Shown piece by piece: positions 43,946 to 51,448 of a stretch of 64,000 nt of DNA. Position numbers and translations under genes: made by a program. The notes below the pieces were generated by a model. It ran no database searches and was not told the DNA's origin. It saw only the letters and a program-made list of their open reading frames with translations. The stretch's first letter is position 1, and each line of letters opens with the position of its first letter. Source of the DNA: Syntrophaceae bacterium (lineage in GTDB: Bacteria; Desulfobacterota; Syntrophia; Syntrophales; Smithellaceae); contig JAGPFA010000009.1 of assembly GCA_018056765.1 (NCBI GenBank), positions 1 through 64,000 on the forward strand. The letters run 5' to 3'.

Positions 43946-44217
43946 CCTTACCCAAGCGCACCCGTTATTGAAAGTCCAAAGGGCATCGGCGGCGGAAGTA
44001 GTGAAGATTTTTAAATTGTTTCGCCTCAAGCGTCCCTACTACTGAATTCTTGACAGCTATGGATTTGAAAATTTCCAAGACACTGAAGCACGAGCAAATT
44101 GTCATGACACAAAGTGGCTTAGCAGCCGCTTTTTTGTGCCGGAATTTCAAAAAATAGCTACACAGAGGCTACATTTCAGAGTCTCGAAAACTGGTGATAT
44201 TGTAAGCGCTTGATTTT

Positions 44218-44293
44218 TGGAGCCGATGCGCGGATTCGAACCGCGGACCTACTGATTACGAATCAGTTGCTCTGCCAGCTGAGCTACATCGGC
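44218..44293 (-). tRNA. tRNA-Thr(CGT)
   Basis: A 76-base cloverleaf with encoded CCA. The acceptor stem GCCGATG pairs with CATCGGC. The D arm is TAGCTCAGCTGGCAGAGCA, and the anticodon stem ACTGA/TCAGT encloses the loop TTCGTAA with anticodon CGT at 44258-44260 on the plus-strand scale. The T arm CGCGG-TTCGAAT-CCGCG is intact. It reads ACG codons for threonine. Its 3' half is duplicated at 36866-36913, which marks it as an integration site. Confidence 0.95.
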
Positions 44294-44379
44294 CTTCCCG
44301 AAGAGATGACGTATCTATATCAAGGGGGTGAGCTTGTCAACAGCAAATCACCGCCTGTTGGCGCATTAGTAATGATATT

Positions 44380-44565
44380 GCAGGCGAAAGGAAGGTTGGG
44401 GGGATTAGAGGACTAGAAGATTAGAGGATTAGAGGCGTAGAGGAATGGTGGATAGCGATTAGCTTGTGGTTCATGGTTGCCCGTTCATGCTTCGACGCGC
44501 TCAGCACGAACGTGCATTTGAAAGCTCACCATGAACAGCCAATTAAAGCGCGAAGCGCGCCACAG
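44380..44565. repeat. Noncoding spacer with dispersed repeat units
   Basis: The region repeats AGAGGATTAGAGG-like strings (also seen at about 6330-6345), then a unit CTTCGACGCGCTCAGCACGAACG around 44490-44513 of the same family as the units at 6300-6500 and 58875-58960, and TTAAAGCGCGAAG-type text around 44544-44556 that also occurs near 6414. The composite arrangement shared with the 6.3-kb spacer suggests one older composite repeat copied to both places. No gene is seen between the tRNA and 44659. Confidence 0.6.
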
Positions 44566-44658
44566 ACTCACGGCAGGTTAGAATTCACCTTTTGGCGGCA
44601 ATTGACTTTACAATCGTTTTTAGCTAGCTTCTCACCAGCAAATGAGCCCGGGTGCACT

Positions 44659-45783
44659 ATGATTTTGTTTCTACTGACTTTTTTTTGCCTTTACGGCGGC
44701 ATTAATTTTTACTTCTTTTTCCGAGCGCGAAGTATTCTCCATTTATCCGGTCCGGCACAGGGCGTGATTCTCGTGGCCGTCATTGTCCTCATCTTCGCCC
44801 CCATACTGATTAGAATACTGGAATCATTCCACTGGGAGGGCCTGGCACGGGCGCTGGCTTATATCGGCTACGTTTGGATGGCCTTTGTCTTTCTTTTCTT
44901 CTTTTTGAGTATTTCCACTGAACTCGTCCGCATCGTCCACAAACTTTTTGTCCCGGATGCGGCAAGACTGGCTCTTAAGACCGCCACTTTCTATCTGTCC
45001 GTAGTGGTCGCAGCCGGACTGGTCATCTACGGTTATTTTGACGCACAGCATCTGCGCGTGAGGCACCTGGCGCTTACCACAAATCACACTCTCCCTAACG
45101 GAGGAAAACTGAGGATTGTCCAGATCTCCGATGTGCATGTTGGAATCATCATTCGCGAAAATCGGCTGGCTGATCTGCTGGAAAAAATCCGCGCCGCCAG
45201 GCCCGACATTCTCGTTTCCACAGGCGATCTGCTCGACGGCGAACTTGATAATATCATGCATGAGGCGAAATATTTTGCCTCCATGGAGGCCCCCTACGGG
45301 AAATATGCAGTTTTAGGCAACCACGAGTATTATGCAGGACTGAAACGCTCCATCGAATTTACCAGGGCGGCCGGATTTGATTTGCTGCGTGACTCCATGA
45401 CGCAGACCGCAGGCATCACGATTTACGGCCAGGATGACATCACCGGCCGCACAGCAGCCAATGCAAAAAAAAGAGAAGCATTTAACAATGAACTTCGCAA
45501 AAAGCAGGATAATTTTACACTGCTTTTAAAACATCAACCGCGCGTTGATGGGGAGGCCAAATTTGATTTACAGCTCTCCGGTCATACCCATGGCGGCCAG
45601 ATTTATCCGTTCGGACTGGTCGTAAAATTATACTTCCCAAAGATTTATGGTCTGCACCGACTCACCTCCGGCGGCCTTCTATATATCAGTCGCGGCTCCG
45701 GCACCTGGGGCCCGCCCGTTCGCGTTTTCGCACCACCGGAAATCACCGTCATAGACCTGGAGGGGAAACAGGTGAAAATGTAA
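44659..45783 (+). CDS. Membrane metallophosphoesterase (YkuE/YaeI-like)
   Basis: A 374-residue protein. Four membrane segments lie in the first 140 residues (starting MILFLLTFFCLYGGINFYF), followed by a calcineurin-type phosphoesterase domain (about 145-374). The metal ligands are all visible: SDVHVG, TGDLLDG, GNHEYY, LKHQPR and SGHTHGGQ. The similar YkuE and YaeI proteins are implicated in lipid or UDP-sugar phosphate hydrolysis at the membrane, so the substrate here is unknown. The start is placed at the ATG that opens the membrane segment; the longer in-frame reading has no protein features. Confidence 0.9.
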   Translation: MILFLLTFFCLYGGINFYFFFRARSILHLSGPAQGVILVAVIVLIFAPILIRILESFHWEGLARALAYIGYVWMAFVFLFFFLSISTELVRIVHKLFVPDAARLALKTATFYLSVVVAAGLVIYGYFDAQHLRVRHLALTTNHTLPNGGKLRIVQISDVHVGIIIRENRLADLLEKIRAARPDILVSTGDLLDGELDNIMHEAKYFASMEAPYGKYAVLGNHEYYAGLKRSIEFTRAAGFDLLRDSMTQTAGITIYGQDDITGRTAANAKKREAFNNELRKKQDNFTLLLKHQPRVDGEAKFDLQLSGHTHGGQIYPFGLVVKLYFPKIYGLHRLTSGGLLYISRGSGTWGPPVRVFAPPEITVIDLEGKQVKM

Positions 45784-45919
45784 ATCTCTATGGGTTGGGA
45801 AAGCGCAAAGATCTTTTGCTCGTGACACACAGCCTGATCCTTCAAGCTCAATACATGCAAAAAGGAATGTGGGAAAAAAGACGGAGCAGACCGGGCAGCC
45901 TGCCCCTCAGGTTAACATC

Positions 45920-46180
45920 TTAAAGAGCGTTTACTTTTTTGGTCAGGCGGGAAATTTTACGGGCAGCGTTTTTCTTGTGAATAAGACCCTTAGCGGCCGC
46001 CTTGGCAAGCGCCGGAGCCGCCGCCTTCAGCGCGCTGGCCGACTTTTCTTTGTCTTTTTCGCTCACTGCCGCGGCAACGGCTTTGACTTTTGTTCTGACG
46101 GCGGCTTTCGCCGACATATTGCGTTGCTTACGTGCCTTGCTCTGGCGATCTCGTTTTTCTGCTGATTTATGTGTTGCCAA
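45920..46180 (-). CDS. rpsT: 30S ribosomal protein S20
   Basis: An 86-residue basic protein with the invariant start ATHKSAEKR, RKQRN and Ala-Lys-rich helices, ending AARKISRLTKKVNAL. It binds 16S rRNA in the small subunit. The true start is a TTG at 46180, eight bases after AGGAGG. An ATG two codons upstream is only two bases from that site and would give an extra MHL. TTG initiation for rpsT is also the known state in E. coli (where UUG limits expression), so it may be conserved regulation. Confidence 0.95.
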   Translation of the reverse strand: MATHKSAEKRDRQSKARKQRNMSAKAAVRTKVKAVAAAVSEKDKEKSASALKAAAPALAKAAAKGLIHKKNAARKISRLTKKVNAL

Positions 46181-46218
46181 ATGCATCTCCTCCTGCGCTT
46201 AGTTAATCAATGTGCGGG

Positions 46219-46247
46219 TCTTTAACCTAATTACATTTGTCTGTCAA
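46219..46247 (-). promoter_or_regulatory. Candidate promoter for rpsT
   Basis: On the minus strand a perfect TTGACA (46242-46247) is followed after 17 bases by TAAAGA (46219-46224), a weaker -10. Initiation near 46212 would leave about 30 bases before the TTG start. The perfect -35 and the closeness to the gene make it plausible. Confidence 0.5.
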
Positions 46248-46317
46248 GCGTAATTTAACTATTTTCGACATAACAGGCCAATGATATCAAGCAATTATCA
46301 ACGGAAGGAAGAAATAA

Positions 46318-46345
46318 GCCGCCAGGTTCACCCGAACCCGGCGGC
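46318..46345 (-). terminator. Terminator after the thiolase gene
   Basis: GCCGCC-A-GGTTC pairs with GAACC-C-GGCGGC around a short loop, with one mismatch in the stem. On the minus strand it runs into TTATTTCTTCCTTCC. It lies 50 bases after the thiolase stop codon. Confidence 0.6.
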
Positions 46346-46394
46346 ACAGACGGCATGAATTTATTTTTCGTCTTTTGGAAAAATGCCGCACCGC

Positions 46395-47606
46395 TCAGAA
46401 GGTCAGATTTTCGACAACGCACGCAACTCCCAGACCACCACCGCAACAGGAACTGAAGCAGCCGTATTTGCCGCCCTTGTCCATAAGCTCGCGCATGGTG
46501 AAAATCCCGATCCGTGCGCCGGACGCACCGTTGGGGTGACCGTAGCTGATTGCTCCGCCGTTGGGATTCCATTTTTCCCAATCGACCTTCTCTCCCAGTT
46601 GCTTTTCCAGCTCAGCGGCGACTGCCAGGTTCTGAACCGCAAATGCTTCGTTGCACTCCATAACATCTATCTGACTCATTTTCAGACCGGCCATTTTGAG
46701 CGCTTTGGGAACAGCGTAAGCCGGAGCAATGCCCATAATGGTGGGATCAACTCCCTGGTCGCCGCCCGCCAGCCACTTCGCCCACGGCTTGTAGCCAAGC
46801 TGCCGGGCCTTCTCTTTGGTCATCATCAAAACAAAAGCGGCACCATCATTGCGGCCGGAAGCGTTTCCCGCCGTTACCGTTCCGCCTTTAATGAAGGCGG
46901 GCGGCAGCTTGGCCAGACCAGCCATTGTCGTGTCGCCTTTGGGAAATTCATCAACCACAAAATCATAAGCGGGCGTTTTTTTCTGAGCCGGTATGTTTAT
47001 CGGGACAATGTCGCGGGAACAGAAGCCTGATTCCATCGCCTTTTTCGTTCTCATCTGACTGCGAAAGGCAAATTCATCCTGGGCTTCCCGAGAAATGTTG
47101 TACATCTTCTGCAACTTCTCCGCGGTAAGCCCCATGTTCATGGTTGCCTCATCACGTGTAGGGGCCAAAGACATAAGCACCGGCAGAGGTGGAATCATGC
47201 GGAAGGGCGGCGTGTTCATCGGGAAACGTGCCGCCGCACTGCTATAGGATTCGTAGCCGCCGGCGATGATAACGTCTGCCTGACCGGCCAGTATTTTCCA
47301 GGCGGCATGATTGATGGAGTCGATTGCCGAGCCGCACTGCATTTCGACGTAAGAGGCCGAAGTGGTATCCGGCAGGCCGGCGGCCAGAACCGGCCAGCGC
47401 GCACCATTGATCGCCGTCAGAGGACCGATGGCCGATCCCATAAAGCAGCAATCCACCGCACCGCCTCTTTCGACAATCCCGGATCTCTGAACAAGGCCTT
47501 TAATGCAGGCACCGGCAAGCTCCTCGCCCATAATGCCGCTTAAGGTTCGCCCCAGTGTGCCGAAGGCTGTTCTCATTCCGTCAACAAATACTACTTCTCT
47601 GTTCAT
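46395..47606 (-). CDS. Thiolase (acetyl-CoA acyltransferase family)
   Basis: A 403-residue thiolase that joins or splits acyl-CoA and acetyl-CoA. Catalytic residues are visible: C91 in VEMQCGSAIDSI, the histidine in GHPNGASGAR, and the C-terminal cysteine in CCGGGLG. NEAFA is also intact. The start is ATG 47606 with AGGAGGAG three bases upstream; the longer frame is not supported. A repressor-like palindrome pair lies upstream at 47739-47767. Together with the dehydratase and enoyl-CoA hydratase downstream, it points to beta-oxidation-like turnover of C4 acids, though the exact chain length is unknown. Confidence 0.93.
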   Translation of the reverse strand: MNREVVFVDGMRTAFGTLGRTLSGIMGEELAGACIKGLVQRSGIVERGGAVDCCFMGSAIGPLTAINGARWPVLAAGLPDTTSASYVEMQCGSAIDSINHAAWKILAGQADVIIAGGYESYSSAAARFPMNTPPFRMIPPLPVLMSLAPTRDEATMNMGLTAEKLQKMYNISREAQDEFAFRSQMRTKKAMESGFCSRDIVPINIPAQKKTPAYDFVVDEFPKGDTTMAGLAKLPPAFIKGGTVTAGNASGRNDGAAFVLMMTKEKARQLGYKPWAKWLAGGDQGVDPTIMGIAPAYAVPKALKMAGLKMSQIDVMECNEAFAVQNLAVAAELEKQLGEKVDWEKWNPNGGAISYGHPNGASGARIGIFTMRELMDKGGKYGCFSSCCGGGLGVACVVENLTF

Positions 47607-47733
47607 AAACTCCTCCTGTTTTTTAATCGATTTAAGCTCCATTTGCGTGACGAATTATGATGAACACAACCCAGCCTCGTCAATCAAAAAGACCGTGATA
47701 AAGTAGCACAGCTCATAATCACGGTCAAGAATA

Positions 47734-47767
47734 TTATAACGCTCGTTGTAAAAAAAAACGATCGTTT
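47734..47767 (-). promoter_or_regulatory. Promoter with paired palindromic operators upstream of the thiolase
   Basis: Two 10-base palindromes, AACGCTCGTT (47739-47748) and AACGATCGTT (47758-47767), lie with their centres 19 bases apart. Immediately downstream on the minus strand is a perfect -10 box, TATAAT (47734-47739), so the first site touches the -10 and the second overlaps the -35 region. A weaker second promoter (TTGACC, 47727-47732) lies further on. The AACGNTCGTT symmetry is typical of TetR-family operators in acyl-CoA gene control. Confidence 0.55.
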
Positions 47768-47929
47768 TATTCCGGTGTGCATTTCTGACACGCAGGGGTG
47801 CATACCTGACATTCTTACATATAAATTATTACGGCCCCGGCCGTGGACTTAATTTTATTCCCGGGGCCCGAGCCCCGGGAATATCGATTTGCCGGATATC
47901 TGAATTGCCTGGCAAGCGGACGTCAAAAA

Positions 47930-48727
47930 CTAAAGGTGGGTACCAAGCAGGAGGGCTCCGTCGACGATGATCTCTGTACCGGAGGTGTAGCTTGACGCCT
48001 CGGAGGCCAGATAAATGGCCGCCCCGGCAATTTCGTCCGGATGGCCGATCCGGCAGGTGGGCAAATGTGCACAAAGTTTTTCGCGTTCTTTGGCCGCTTC
48101 TTCCGGGGTCAGGTGGAACCAGTGCGAATTGAGCATCTTTGTTTCAATCGGCCCCGGCAGAATCGTGTTCACCTGAATGTTATCCCGGGCCAGCTCCATG
48201 GCGAAGGCGCGGGAAATCTGGCGGACACCTGCCTTCGAAACGGAATAGACGCTCACTCCCGGTTCGGGGTTCACTCCGTCAATGGAAGCGATATTGATAA
48301 TTTTCCCGCCCCCCTGTTTTTTCATGACCTTGGCGGCCGCCTGACTCATAAAATAAACCCCTTTGAGGTTGACGTTCATGATCGTCTCCCACAGGCGTTC
48401 GTCAGTGTCCAGCACGGAGGCGATGGCGGGACTGGCGCCTGCATTGTTGACCAGAATATCGAGACGGCCGAACTTTTGCAGCACAGTATCCACCACCCGC
48501 TGAATTTCATCGAATTTACCCAGATGGGCGGGTATCACCAGCGTTTCACAACCCACATCTTCCATCTGGCAGGCGGTTGCTTCCAGATCCGGCGCTTTGC
48601 GGCTGGTAATAGCGACTTTCGCACCCGCCCGGGCAAAACCAAAGGCGATGGCCTGACCGATACCCCGACCCCCGCCGGTGACGAGCGCAACTTTATCCTT
48701 CAGTGAAAATTGATTCAGATCGAACAT
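47930..48727 (-). CDS. Short-chain dehydrogenase/reductase (SDR)
   Basis: A 265-residue classical SDR with the nucleotide-binding motif TGGGRGIGQ, the NNAGAS strand and the catalytic pair in VYSVSKAGV (Tyr-x-x-x-Lys), preceded by the serine IASIDG. The family reduces or oxidises a hydroxy or keto group with NAD(P). It follows the dehydratase gene by 119 bases that hold a hairpin. Co-location with a 4-hydroxybutyryl-CoA dehydratase-type gene would fit a hydroxyacyl substrate; that is inference. AGGAG precedes the ATG. Confidence 0.88.
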   Translation of the reverse strand: MFDLNQFSLKDKVALVTGGGRGIGQAIAFGFARAGAKVAITSRKAPDLEATACQMEDVGCETLVIPAHLGKFDEIQRVVDTVLQKFGRLDILVNNAGASPAIASVLDTDERLWETIMNVNLKGVYFMSQAAAKVMKKQGGGKIINIASIDGVNPEPGVSVYSVSKAGVRQISRAFAMELARDNIQVNTILPGPIETKMLNSHWFHLTPEEAAKEREKLCAHLPTCRIGHPDEIAGAAIYLASEASSYTSGTEIIVDGALLLGTHL

Positions 48728-48768
48728 GGCGTTATTCTCCTGGATGTTAGTATAGACATCAGCTCACT

Positions 48769-48800
48769 CCCGCCCGCCGGTATTTAAACCAGCGGGCGGG
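48769..48800. other. GC-rich hairpin between the dehydratase and SDR genes
   Basis: CCCGCCCGC (48769-48777) pairs perfectly with GCGGGCGGG (48792-48800) around a 14-base loop. No T-run follows on the minus strand, so it is not a standard terminator for the upstream gene. On the plus strand TTTTCTTT follows. It may act as an mRNA processing or stability element between the two coding regions. Confidence 0.5.
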
Positions 48801-48846
48801 GTGATGCTTTTCTTTGCCGGAAAACAAACCGGCTGGTATACTTCGT

Positions 48847-50364
48847 TTACTTGTCAATCGGCTTGTTGTTGAAGTTATCCTTTGCCAGCGCCTCGCGATC
48901 GCCGCCGCTCATGCCGGCAATGTATTTCACCAGCTTCTTTCGTGATTCGATATCGTATTGCGTGGTGATGGCAATCTGCTCCATGACGGGGGAGCCGCCG
49001 CCGTGATAGTTGCCCAGGTTGGCGATGCCGCCCATTGCGGAACACAACACGTCGCCCAGGTAGCGCCAGAACTGCGCCTGATCTTCTGCGGACATATTCG
49101 GGTTACGCTTGGTGTATTTCAAAAGCAGATCGGCGAGATCCGGGTTGGCAAAGTCTTTCTCATACGGGAAAGTCGCTGTCACACCGCCGGAGATGTCGCA
49201 CAGAATTTCCGCTTCTCTGAAAACCGCCTCGCCGGTCAGACAGCGGCCGACGTTACAGTAAATGGAATGCGGAATAAAAGAACCAGGACCGAACGGCACA
49301 AAGCCTAAGCCGGGAATGTAAACTTCCGGCTTGCCCAAGTCGGAGGCTGTGTAGCCTGCCGCATAACCAAGCTCGGAAGTCATGATAATTTCCGCCAGTT
49401 TTTCACGCACGTGTTCCGCTTTATGGATGTTGTTGACTTCCGCCGCCAGTGCCGCCGAGCCAAGAATGACATCGCCGATGGCCGGTTTGCAGCCGGAGTA
49501 GGAATGGCGGTGGAACAGGGCGAACAATAGCGCCAAAATGCCGCCGTGCTGGTGTTCGCCGGCCAGGAAGACTCTCTCCCACGGGACAAAACAGTTGTCA
49601 AAAATCATGTAGGAATCCGTGGCGCCGGGCATAAAACCGCGTTTGTAATGGGCGCGGGGACGATAGTTATGTATCGAAACCACCTGCTTGAGGCCGTCCC
49701 AGTCGCCGGGGATGGCGAAAGACACGGCGTAGTCCTTGTCTTTTTCACGCAGGGCGCGGGTCGGCACTACCAGCACCTCGTCGGCGACCGACGCTTCGGA
49801 AATATGAAGCTTGCAGCCTTCGACAACGATGCCGTCTTTGAGCCTTTCCTTGATATACACGTATGAGCCGGGGTTGGGCTGATCCGCGGGCCGCAGCATA
49901 CGGTCGCCTTTCACATCCGTCTGGGCGCAGCAGCCGACCAAATCTTCGTTCTGGAAACGGATAAGCCACTTTTTGAAATTCTCATGGTATTGGGTGGCGC
50001 CGTTATGCACTTTATCCGCTTCATAAGAAACATTATAAATAGCGTTGGTGGCATCGATTCCCATGCAGCGCTGGATGCAGCCGCCCACTTTCTGGCACAG
50101 CATCCGGGTCATGTCCTGCTTTCTATGCAGGTCTGTCGTGCTCATGTGAATGTGATTGAAGCGGTTGATCTTTTGTCCGGTCAGATGGGACGTGGCCGTC
50201 ATCAACAATTCATTTTCCGGCTTGGCGGCTTCATCATAAGTCGTTCCGATAACGTCCAGACAGGGCATCTGCAATTCATCATCACGATCAATGAGCTGGC
50301 CGTCAAAGTAAATATTTCTTTTCATCTTCTTCAGACCGTTAATATACTCCTGTTTAGTTCTCAT
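48847..50364 (-). CDS. 4-hydroxybutyryl-CoA dehydratase / vinylacetyl-CoA isomerase family protein
   Basis: A 505-residue flavin and [4Fe-4S] enzyme of the family that includes AbfD and 4-hydroxyphenylacetate 3-monooxygenase. The four AbfD cluster ligands are all in place by spacing: C96 and C100 in GGCIQRCMG, H285 and C292 in HRHSYSGC. This supports a radical dehydratase rather than the monooxygenase branch, which lacks them. The reaction would convert 4-hydroxybutyryl-CoA to crotonyl-CoA, or isomerise vinylacetyl-CoA. The ATG overlaps the upstream tetR stop by four bases and has AAGGAG. The substrate remains to be shown. Confidence 0.85.
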   Translation of the reverse strand: MRTKQEYINGLKKMKRNIYFDGQLIDRDDELQMPCLDVIGTTYDEAAKPENELLMTATSHLTGQKINRFNHIHMSTTDLHRKQDMTRMLCQKVGGCIQRCMGIDATNAIYNVSYEADKVHNGATQYHENFKKWLIRFQNEDLVGCCAQTDVKGDRMLRPADQPNPGSYVYIKERLKDGIVVEGCKLHISEASVADEVLVVPTRALREKDKDYAVSFAIPGDWDGLKQVVSIHNYRPRAHYKRGFMPGATDSYMIFDNCFVPWERVFLAGEHQHGGILALLFALFHRHSYSGCKPAIGDVILGSAALAAEVNNIHKAEHVREKLAEIIMTSELGYAAGYTASDLGKPEVYIPGLGFVPFGPGSFIPHSIYCNVGRCLTGEAVFREAEILCDISGGVTATFPYEKDFANPDLADLLLKYTKRNPNMSAEDQAQFWRYLGDVLCSAMGGIANLGNYHGGGSPVMEQIAITTQYDIESRKKLVKYIAGMSGGDREALAKDNFNNKPIDK

Positions 50365-51110
50365 TTCTCTTTCTCCTTTTTCTGTGCTGTTTTTTTGTGT
50401 TGCTTATTTGTTGTTATATGCTCCTGATCGCTTCTGCTATCGGCAAGAAGACCCGCAAGTGAGCGGACGTCTTCCAAATTCACACGCAGCAAAACACCAT
50501 CTTGCTCTTTCCTGGCGCGAATCCCGCAAAAAACCATCTCCAGGAAGGAATCGAGCATATCCACCATGGTCTTGCGCTCATTCGGCATCCCCTGCATATG
50601 CCAGTGGATAAAAACATGTTCAATCGTGCCCATCAACATAGAGCGCACCAGGTAGGCGTCCACATCTTTACGGAATGTGCCATCGGCGATACCTTCGCGG
50701 ATACAATCCAAAAGACCGTGAGCGGCACGGCGTATGGCTGCGTGAGCGGCTGTCTGACGAAATCGTTTGTTGGACATCAACTGCAGCAGAACCAGTGCCG
50801 AATAATCGGGATTGCCGTGATACAAACGGATATAACTGTACATGATGGCGCGCAGCCTGCCCTCCGCATCCTTGATGTAAGGAAGAACCATTTGCGATTC
50901 TTCAAAAGTGTCATTGGAGATTTTCTCGGGGATGGCAAAAAGAAGGTCTTCTTTGGTTCCGAAATATTCATAAATGGTCGCTTCGGAAACACCTGCTTCC
51001 TTGCTTATTTCGGAAATGGTGGCGTCAGCAAAACTCTTTTCGGCAAAAATACGCAGAGCCGCGTCCATAATGCGGTCTTTTCTGGTTTTGGGCCGGGCGT
51101 GATCAGCCAT
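50361..51110 (-). CDS. TetR-family regulator of the dehydratase operon
   Basis: A 249-residue TetR regulator. The helix-turn-helix lies at about 14-60 (FAEKSFADATISEISKEAGV and EATIYEYFGTKEDLL). The ligand domain is helical and ends in a lysine-rich tail. It is the first gene of an operon and is translationally coupled to the dehydratase. Two ATAGT-N3-ACTRT sites over its own promoter (51148-51160 and 51179-51191) suggest autoregulation. It differs in symmetry from the AACGNTCGTT sites near the thiolase, so those probably belong to another regulator. Confidence 0.88.
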   Translation of the reverse strand: MADHARPKTRKDRIMDAALRIFAEKSFADATISEISKEAGVSEATIYEYFGTKEDLLFAIPEKISNDTFEESQMVLPYIKDAEGRLRAIMYSYIRLYHGNPDYSALVLLQLMSNKRFRQTAAHAAIRRAAHGLLDCIREGIADGTFRKDVDAYLVRSMLMGTIEHVFIHWHMQGMPNERKTMVDMLDSFLEMVFCGIRARKEQDGVLLRVNLEDVRSLAGLLADSRSDQEHITTNKQHKKTAQKKEKEK

Positions 51111-51134
51111 TACAATACCTCTCTCTTGGTTCTT

Positions 51135-51191
51135 AAGCTACATCATCATAGTCTCACTGTCAAGTATTATTTTATTTTATAGTTGGACTAT
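51135..51191 (-). promoter_or_regulatory. Promoter and twin operator sites of the tetR-dehydratase operon
   Basis: On the minus strand TTGACA (51158-51163) and TAGCTT (51135-51140) stand 17 bases apart. The sequence ATAGTCTCACTGT (51148-51160) overlaps the -35 and spacer, and ATAGTTGGACTAT (51179-51191) lies upstream. They share the pattern ATAGT-N3-ACTRT; the second is a perfect palindrome. Their centres are 31 bases apart, close to three helical turns, so two dimers could bind on the same face. Confidence 0.55.
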
Positions 51192-51380
51192 GAAATTATA
51201 CGCAGAATTATAGAGAGGATAAATAACTCATCTTTGCGGGCCTTTGCCGAGGCCAGGTCGTGCGCCGCCCGTTGCGGGGAGAGCGTCATCGCTTGGCATC
51301 CGCTTTGCCGAGAAGATACAAGGTCTTGTTTTTTAAAGTATCTTGTGCGGGAAGATTGAAAAACACCTGGTCGAATAAAA

Positions 51381-51412
51381 AAAGCCCTGCCGAACATAAG
51401 CGGTAGGGCTTT
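51381..51412 (-). terminator. Strong intrinsic terminator after the enoyl-CoA hydratase gene
   Basis: AAAGCCCTGCCG pairs with CGGTAGGGCTTT (12 pairs, one G-T) around an eight-base loop. On the minus strand it is followed by a long T-run (TTTTTTTATTC). It ends the transcript of the hydratase gene 36 bases after its stop. The stretch 51192-51380 between it and the tetR promoter holds no gene. Confidence 0.88.
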
Positions 51413-51448
51413 ATAAATGCCAAAATTGTAACGTCTTGAAATCAGGAA

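Larger units (their letters stand above)
36866..44265. mobile_element. Putative 7.35-kb genomic island at tRNA-Thr(CGT)
   Basis: The intact tRNA-Thr(CGT) at 44218-44293 and a partial copy of its 3' part at 36866-36913 lie in direct orientation with 46 of 48 bases identical. This is the usual footprint of integration into a tRNA 3' end: the intact gene on one side and a duplicated 3' segment on the other. Between them are a broken integrase-like DDE gene, an IS256 remnant, a large hybrid kinase and an msrA remnant. No tyrosine or serine recombinase is visible, so the element has probably lost its integrase and is fixed. Two mismatches between the repeats also point to age. Confidence 0.65.

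Noticed and set aside
36914-44217. Tyrosine integrase belonging to the island
   Set aside because: No R...H-x-x-R...Y pattern or full-length recombinase frame was found next to either attachment copy.
43681-44217. Several short open frames at the right end of the island
   Set aside because: None shows family features except the msrA-like fragment, and none has a ribosome site.
44464-44658. In-frame extension of the metallophosphoesterase upstream of its membrane start
   Set aside because: The extension covers dispersed repeat text and has no protein features; the ATG at 44659 opens the first membrane segment.
51188-51397. Short minus-strand frame between tetR and the enoyl-CoA hydratase
   Set aside because: It covers the terminator hairpin and shows no signal, family motif or ribosome site.
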